Shown one piece after another: positions 57,419 through 64,000 of a stretch of DNA of 64,000 nucleotides. Within the stretch, counting starts at the first letter, position 1; each line of letters begins with the position of its first letter. The stretch comes from Hypomyces perniciosus (Eukaryota > Ascomycota > Sordariomycetes > Hypocreales > Hypocreaceae): assembly GCA_008477525.1 (NCBI GenBank), contig SPDT01000013.1, positions 1,721,501 to 1,785,500 of the forward strand, written 5' to 3'. Position numbers and translations under genes: made by a program. The notes under the pieces were generated by a model, which had not been told where the DNA came from, did no database searches, and worked only from the letters and a program-made list of their open reading frames with translations.

Positions 57419-60400
57419 ATGCAGGTTTGGTGAGAGTGCCCTGGCTGGCCCTTGGATGAGTAAGAGGGGGGGGGGGGATTTACGGACGCAGTCTAATTTC
57501 TCATTTCCGCTTTGAGGAAAGCTTCTTTATCCCAGTGCCTTGCGGCCAGACATGCCTATGTCTACTCGTATTGAGCCGTCAGTAAGGCTGTGCTGCGTGT
57601 CAGACCAACATGTAACGTCACTTCATGTACGCCTTCTACAGTAGGCATTCGTAAGGCCTTAGTAAACAGCAGCATGAGCTGTACGATTGGGTATTTGCCG
57701 CATACTACGAAGCACAAGAAGTAACTTGCACGGGAATACGGCAATGAGAATTCGGACAACGGAGACCGAGTTGGACGAACGGCCCGCATGGCGGCTCCGG
57801 ACACCGACCGAAAAAGCGGGGCCGTAGAATTTCATTACGAGTGTTAGTAGTAGTAGTACTATCTACAAGAAGGTGCCGCTAGCCAGAACATTAATGAATG
57901 GTCCTCCGGACAATATCACGGTCCCGAAGCCGGGAGTGTTCTTGTCCAGGTATACTCGTAGGTAGTAGATCCTATGTGATGTTTACGTCAGAGTGAGTTG
58001 GCAGCTCCTACTCGAAGGCTCCCATCTCCTCGCCAAAAAGTGCTGGCCAGCGCCCGTAGCTTACTGCACATACGAGTAGTCGACGCATTCGCTTTACAGT
58101 CTCAAGTTGATGAGGATAATATTATATTATCCGCTTTTTTAATTTTGGTACTATTTAATCTTACTAATATTTACATTGTTTTATGTAGAGCCCTTTTCGC
58201 GGGAATGCTTTGTGCGGTACGAGAGTCCTAGTAGTAATAGTGTACTTCGTACGGAGTAGTATTATTACAGATCGGTTGGATGCGGCTGAACAAAAGACCT
58301 CGCACGCGGAATTACTTCCGCTGAGTCGGTCAAAGAATGAATAGAACGACGGGAGAAGCCCGCTGTTACACTTGGCAGCGCTATCCAGCATAGTCCCCTA
58401 TTATACAAAGTGAATACATGCCTAATATGTATGCGAGATGATCCTCATACTAGTACTCCGTAGTAGTACTCCTACTCAATCCCTCGATGTGGTACAGTCC
58501 GGCCCTGGCCCCCAAGTCCATGATGATAGAACACCCAAGGATTGCCTTGCTGCCAGGATGTATCAAGATCCTGTGCGCCGTAATTCGTATGTAAATGGAT
58601 ACGTTTTTAGCCCCCATTGGCATGTCTCCGTATGTATGTACGTATGTATGTACAGAGTACGGAGTACAGCCTAGGAGAATCATCCGCGCACGTCTTGCTC
58701 GATTCAGATCACACCCCCGCTCAATTCCTTGGATCAGACCCAGAACCCTAGAGCCTTGATCCTTGACCATGTTTCTTCTAGAAGACCGAGCCATTCTTCT
58801 TGTTTTTAACAGGGGCGTCAGAGGTCTTCTACGTTGGCGCCATGGCGTGAATTGCACTGCACCTCTTAGTTGCCATGTTCCTCACACCCATCCCATCCCA
58901 AGGGACTAGGCTTCCACAAGGATGCATCGTGAAGCGATCGTCGATGGGGTGTATTATCAGATCATCTACGGAGTAGTACTAGTACTAGTAGTACTCCGTA
59001 CGTACTCAGACTCGGGTTTGCATGGCTGAGCCGAAATCAAACCGGTGTGCCCAAGTCGGCCGCCTCAGTGGGGGGTCGATAATAGTCCATACTACATACT
59101 ACTACTACTACTACTCGTAGGGCACAGACACAAGGCCGTGTTTCGCAAATACTACTATTGCTACTACTAGTAATCGGAGGCTATATCTATTCACCGAGAC
59201 TACTTGTATGATGCGCAAAGTATTTGCTTGCTTGCTGCAGGACCCACTGGTCAACCAGGAGTCAAGACCTCATAAGCATTAGTGTGCAACTCGCAAACCC
59301 CATGCGATGAATCTGATGGCAGATCCAAGATGAAGATCGCAACGGCAAGGATATTATGCACAAAGATGCAAGAGTATTCGCCGGGTCACCGATTAATGCG
59401 CCGAACAAACACAGGAGTAATAAGCCGATAATGGTTGTAATATAGCAGTACTACGAGTAGTAGTACATGGAATTACCGGTAGTTTATTGAGTGGACCAAC
59501 GGGTAAATACTAGTATGCTTTTAGACTTAAATTACTCCGTACATCGATAGAATCTCAGCGTCGATATCAACGTGCGACTACTCGTACTATGTATTGCCTG
59601 TCTCAACACCCTGATGGGCATTATAGTACGGAGTACGGAGTAATACGGAGTGCTAGTATTAAGAACATGGTTCTTATACTCCGTACTATCGCCATCTTAG
59701 TCGCATCAGTTGGGCTTTTCTCACCCTACCGGCGCCTTCTCGAGTCTAACATGGGGTTAATATTAGACAAACTTCCAAGGACAGGGATCCGGCTTGCCCT
59801 GAGTCATTCTCACTATAGGGCCTAGTCCGTCAATGACCCGTACTGCTGGAAAGTTGTGTAGTATTTGCTCACACAAGTGCCGAATCGTCAACGGGCCGAG
59901 TCACAATAAGGCCATATTATCATCTGCTAGCACTCTGCGCCATCGACAGCACTAAGATAACCTTGGGACTCTTTTCTCTCTCGCTAAGGCGCGGACTATA
60001 AGCTTGCAACTTTGACGCCTCTCCATCTTCGGGGGAGTGTGTATTCAGCCCTGAATTGTAAAGAGCAGCAGTATGTGATAGATAGTAGCAATTGAATAGC
60101 CAAAGGGAACACATCCCGCTGGGCGCCTGTCAATGGTGTTTGACCCTGAAGACCCCAACTCATAATAAGCAACTAGCATCATCGGCAAAAGTTGCCCCAT
60201 TCGGCTCCGAGGAAGCGCGAAGAACTCCGCAAACTGATCGATATCCTCCATACTTTGCACAGCTAAACCATCTGCCAGCGCCATTAGAAGAAGACCTACT
60301 CTGATTCAATTGCAACCCATTGTTGGTTATAGGGGCGGAGACTAACTCCGAATAGACATGCTCCGACCAGCCGTCGGCTGGAAGGTCTCGCAAGATTTGG

Positions 60401-60872
60401 ATCGGCGATCAAGGTAGGATAACAGAAACCTAGTCTTGGTGCAACGATAGCATAGTGTGTGGAAATACTCGTACATACTCCAAGAACACCAGGGTGATAG
60501 AGACACCGCTTCTTTCAGTCATGGGAGTACAAACAATAGCGTTGGTGCTTTAGGAGACAGACCGCAAATGGAAATGGCTGGTGTCACGCGCAATGTTCTG
60601 CAAGGCCACCGTGTTTCGTATCGTGATCGAAATATGCGTGACCCAGAGATACATGTAAATATCCTCTCAGCAACAGGCTAAGGCAACCACTAGTCGGGGG
60701 CGTCAAATGTGAAGGCAGCCGGACAGGGAGTTGGTTGCACAAAATTGATATTTGAAACTCGCTTAGAGAGATGATGAGATATGGTACTCCGTACTCGTAG
60801 AGCAAGCTCCGAAGGAACTCCGTTGATGAGATCCTCGCCATGAAAGCTTCAGCAGACGTAACACCAGCCTCA
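57419..60872. other. Intergenic region, about 3.4 kb, motif-rich
   Basis: No convincing gene. TAC-linked motifs recur at 58240-58262, 58452-58472, 58650-58668, 58974-59007, 59624-59652 and 60785-60800. A homopolymer of ten G lies at about 57467-57477 and a TAC run at 59093-59115. The motif set resembles that of the 33-49 kb region, so the same process has acted here between genes. Confidence 0.5.
58974..59007. repeat. Inverted pair of TAC-linked motifs
   Basis: ACGGAGTAGTACTAGTAC is mirrored by TAGTAGTACTCCGT, forming an almost complete palindrome of about 32 bases, followed by ACGTAC. Confidence 0.65.
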
Positions 60873-61620
60873 TCAAGGCCCGGGCGGTGCGCTTGGGACG
60901 GACGGGAAATAATTGGGCTGCGAGGCTCTTTCACGGTCTCTCTTGGCCATCTCTCCTTGTCGCTTGCGCTGTAACCGCTGCTGATAGAACGTACTGTGTA
61001 CTCATGTTAGCAGGTGATGTGACAGAGAGATGTTGTTTGCTCACCTCTTTAGTTCAAAGACACGAGGCTCTTCTTCCTTTGAGGGCTCATCGTCCTCTTT
61101 CTTCTGCTGGATTTTAGCATTCACACGAATAGAGTTGCAGGTTCCAATATGACTGCGTATTGACATACCTCTTCACTCGACTTTTCGTCCTCGTCCTTCT
61201 TGTCTTTATCCTTATCCTTGTCTTTGTCTTTATCCTTTCCTTTGTCCTTTTTCTTGGCTTCTTTCTCCTGGGCCTCTTTCTCTTTCTCCTTCTTCTTGCG
61301 CTGCCTCTCTTCGTACTCCTTCATCAGCTTCTCCTTCTCCTCGGCCAACTCCCTCTCGCGCTTCGCCTTGATCGCATCTTCATCGATCTTGGGAGTACAG
61401 AAGTAGCGGTCCTTCAGATGGACAGGACAGATGTAGAAGAAGTCCTAGTCTCCTGTGAGCCCCTGATCAAAGGATATTAAGACTATGGATCTGAGCTAGG
61501 CACCTTTTTGTCTGGTGTGATGAGGACTGATGTGCTGGGCTTGTAGCATACATCACAGGCCTTGGCTGAGGATTCAGCGACTTTGCGGTGGGTGTAAATG
61601 TTTGGAAATGGTGCCGACAT
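60873..61620 (-). CDS. VFA1: Vps4-associated protein 1 (Vfa1, DUF1742)
   Basis: Four exons are inferred: 61620-61504, 61444-61169, 61106-61045 and 60993-60873, giving 191 residues, near the yeast length (203). Introns are 51-62 bp; the first donor, GTGCCT, is weak, but the frames on both sides fit the family. The N-terminus has a zinc-binding-like pair: CDVCYKPSTSVLITPDKK, then DFFYICPVHLKDRYFC. A highly charged helix follows, rich in KEK and with six KD dipeptides in tandem. The C-terminus FYQQRLQRKRQGEMAKRDRE and PNYFPSVPSAPPGP is typical, with a short C-terminal helix that in yeast binds the MIT domain of Vps4. Vfa1 stimulates the Vps4 ATPase during ESCRT-III disassembly at endosomes. It is divergently paired with RTT106. 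Confidence 0.9.
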
Positions 61621-61901
61621 TTGAACCACACTGTTTATTCGTCTGTCTTTTTTTTCTATAATTGCGGTGAATCGAGTGAAGCGAATTGAAATATCACAGC
61701 CTCTTTGGTAGTCGTGTTTGAACACTGTCCGTCTGTTGTCCTCATCCTAAGACAGTGGGGGATATTCATTGATGACTAAGCGTCCTGGACGTAGGCTGAG
61801 GCTGAGGCTGAGAAGGTCGCGTCTCTCAAGGCGCCAGCCAAATTGCCCTTGACTTCGTAGCAAACATCAAATCCACCTCTACTCTCGCATTCGGTGCCAA
61901 A
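61621..61901. promoter_or_regulatory. Shared divergent promoter of VFA1 and RTT106
   Basis: The start codons are 281 bp apart on opposite strands, so both promoters must lie in or overlap this stretch. A short GGCTGA tandem (three units, 61794-61811) and a CATCCTAAG sequence lie near the middle. No TATA box is obvious. Confidence 0.6.
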
Positions 61902-63596
61902 ATGGCTGAAAAACTCGACTCGCAGAGGATAGACGCTGTCTTCCAATCGCGGCCAGACATCATTGCCGGAATCAAAAGAGCTGCCGGTATGTTTTGCACC
62001 CCTGAGCAACTGTATTCACATTCACACAAGGGTATGCCTCAGCCAACTAACCTGCGATGCAGATTCGCCAGGGAGAATTGCACTATTCAACGAAATCACC
62101 AGTCACGTCTACGAGCAACTACACGAGAATGGAGAGCCGGCGCAGAAGAGGAGAAAGCTCGGTTCAGACCAGCAGCTCAACGGGAGCTCAAATGGCGAGG
62201 TGGCAGTGTCAAACGCGGCCGACGAGGCTGTTCTCCTAGAGATCAAGGAGATCTCAGTATCGATTCCGTTGAGGAAGAAGTTGGAACTCTGCTTCACGGC
62301 AAACCACCTCTACGCCAGGGCTCCCGGAACGACAGCCCCCCTTCCAACCATCAGCTATGCCTGGAGAGACATTGGTTGGTGATTTTCAGTGCAGAAGTAT
62401 CAATTGGCTTCAGCTGACATTTAGCAGAGTACGCTTTCTACCTCCCAGTCCCAGACAAGGCCCAGGTGCAGCACAATTACGTCCTCTTCCCCAGGGGGAC
62501 ATGTTTACCCTCCAAAGCGAACCCTCCAACCGTCGAACCACTCGTCTTCACTGTTCCCTCAACAGCACCAAAGCAGGGTACGGTAGGTGGGAGTGAAGCC
62601 GGAACCGCTGCGGCGGTCTCAGATACATATAAATCTCTATTTCACTGGGCTCTAGAGAGGCGTTTCAAAGCCACTGGAAATTCTGTTGAGATTGTCTCCG
62701 CGGATCCAAACAAGTTCCACAGCATGGTTCGTCAACCTCACCGACCGAACGAGAAGGCGGTGCATGTGAGCGGCTTCAGGGGGTCCAAGGATGGATCGCT
62801 GTTCTTCCTTGAGAACGGAATCCTTTGGGGTTTCAAGAAGCCACTCATCTTCATTCCCGTCAGCCGAATTGCCGCGATTAGTTACACGAACATCCTCCAG
62901 ATCACATTCAACATGGTGGTGGAAGTCTTTTCAGGAGACGATGACGCAACAGAGGAACTTGAGTTTGGCATGCTAGACCAGCAAGACTACGCGGGCATTG
63001 ATAATTATGTCAAGATGAACCGGCTACAAGATCGAAGCATGGCGGAACAGAGGAAAGCGAAGCTACAGTTGGCCGAAAACAAGGGGCCTAAGAAGAATGC
63101 TGATGGAGCAGAAAATGGTGATGGTGATGCCGCCACCGCCGCCGCCAATGGCGAGGCAGATGATATGACAGAGTTGGAGCGTGCACAGCTCGAGGTAGAA
63201 CAGCAATTACAAGATGATGAAGATGAAGACGAGGAAGACTACGATCCAGGCAGCGAGGGCGAGAGCGAGGGGTCAGGCTCTTCGAGCGACGAGGATGACG
63301 ATGACGATGACGATGATGATGACGGCGACGAGGAGTTGGAAGAAGGCGAAGGGGAGGAAGATGAAGAAGAGGGTGGGGAGGATGACGGCGAAGAAGATGA
63401 TGTCAAGGCCGAGGCAGAGGAAGTCCAGAAGCCCGCTGCCCCAGTGAAGAGGGAACGGGTCAAAAAGGAGCAGGTCAAAAAGGAGCAGGTCAAAAAGGAA
63501 GCCCCTGGTGTGCCTGTTCGCTCCGGTTGGGCTACTTTCAACTCACGCCCATCAGACGATGTCGACATGGATGACAAGTTTGATGTTGTGGGGTGA
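61902..63596 (+). CDS. RTT106: Histone chaperone Rtt106
   Basis: Three exons are inferred: 61902-61986, 62063-62374 and 62428-63596. The phase-1 introns are 76 and 53 bp with donors GTATGT and GTTGGT, giving 521 residues. The N-terminus [20 protein letters not shown] is the dimerisation region. Two PH-like folds follow, with the blocks [36 protein letters not shown] and [19 protein letters not shown]. The tail from about residue 380 is acidic (runs of Asp and Glu). It ends with three tandem VKKE units in 15 bp repeats and a closing [18 protein letters not shown]. Rtt106 binds K56-acetylated H3-H4 and deposits it behind replication forks, and it acts in heterochromatin silencing. The acidic tail and VKKE units extend it beyond the yeast protein (455). 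Confidence 0.93.
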
Positions 63597-64000
63597 GACA
63601 AGCCAGGACGCCGTGCTTCAGTTCCGTGTATGAGTAATAGTAGTAGTAGTAGTAGTAGTAGTATGCTCTGGAGGAGTTAGTTACTACTACTAATGGGAAA
63701 TAAACCATGCTTACTTAGCCTTGTCTAGCCCTACGAGCATTATCTGACCTCATAGCGTTTTTTGTAGTGCTTGTTTAAGCAACGAGCTGTAAGGCGTCAT
63801 ATGATGGTTCATTTGGGACCGTTCAGCCGTTCTTTGTCCATCAACTAGTAGTAGTAGTATCTGTTTCCTGGGTAAAAACCGCCTGGGTCCCTTTAGCACC
63901 AGTCTATCTGACACACTATCATGAAGTCAGCTCATTTTAGTCTAGCCAAGCACAAATCTCTCCCCATATGACCAGTAGTAAGAGCTGAGTAAGATCCGGT
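63597..64000. other. 3' flank of RTT106 with TAG microsatellite
   Basis: A TAG trinucleotide run of about nine units lies at 63637-63662, with shorter runs near 63682 and 63846. No gene is visible before the window ends. Confidence 0.6.

Noticed and set aside
28550..60800. Motif array as a CRISPR-like or telomere-like repeat
   Set aside because: Copies are short, occur in both orientations, are irregularly spaced and lack unique spacers of fixed length; the genome is eukaryotic and the motif differs from TTAGGG.

Overview
The window reads as nuclear DNA of a filamentous ascomycete, most likely a sordariomycete and perhaps Hypocreales. The evidence is the gene families present, introns of about 48-160 bp with GTRNGT-like donors and CTRAC-like branch points, genes on both strands with no operons, and AT-only remnants of mobile DNA. 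Exon boundaries were set by hand from splice signals and frame continuity. I ran no homology search, so family names rest on recognised motifs.

The left part (1-27.1 kb) is ordinary gene-dense housekeeping sequence. In order it holds: the N-terminal part of VPS13 (-, cut by the window edge), a DUF3429/TMEM69-like mitochondrial membrane protein (+), a Stu2/Alp14 TOG-domain microtubule polymerase (-), a TFIP11/Ntr1 G-patch splicing factor (+), a SAPS subunit of Sit4/PP6-type phosphatases (+), a six-exon transaldolase-family gene (+), a Zn2Cys6 regulator (-) that meets it tail to tail 61 bp away, and an OPT oligopeptide transporter (-). The SAPS gene has a damaged or intron-converted stretch at 16783-17210 between its body and its acidic, proline-led tail.

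From about 27.1 to 51.2 kb lies a 24 kb stretch with almost no convincing genes. It carries microsatellites, including a tetranucleotide tract of about 159 bp. It also carries many copies of a short self-chaining motif family (TAC-GGAG-TAC, TAC-GAAG-TAC, TAC-GAG-TAC). A 79 bp TA-flanked miniature inverted-repeat element lies at 41.5 kb. At 43.5-44.7 kb there are two nested elements: an outer one with 47 bp perfect terminal inverted repeats and an 8 bp target duplication, and an inner TA-flanked pogo/mariner-like one, now almost pure A/T and apparently RIP-decayed. A sub-block at about 29-33 kb lacks the motif and holds a possible small two-exon gene and a helicase-like relic.

The right part (51.2-64 kb) returns to normal genes: a C2H2 zinc-finger protein (+), the Yvh1-type dual-specificity phosphatase (+), and a divergent pair, VFA1 (-) and RTT106 (+), sharing a 281 bp promoter. 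The genes are functionally mixed (endosome/lipid transfer, cytoskeleton, splicing, phosphatase signalling, peptide uptake, ribosome maturation, chromatin), and I see no biosynthetic cluster. No clearly new multi-gene system is visible. The best leads are the dispersed TAC-linked motif family, the nested elements and the SAPS tail.
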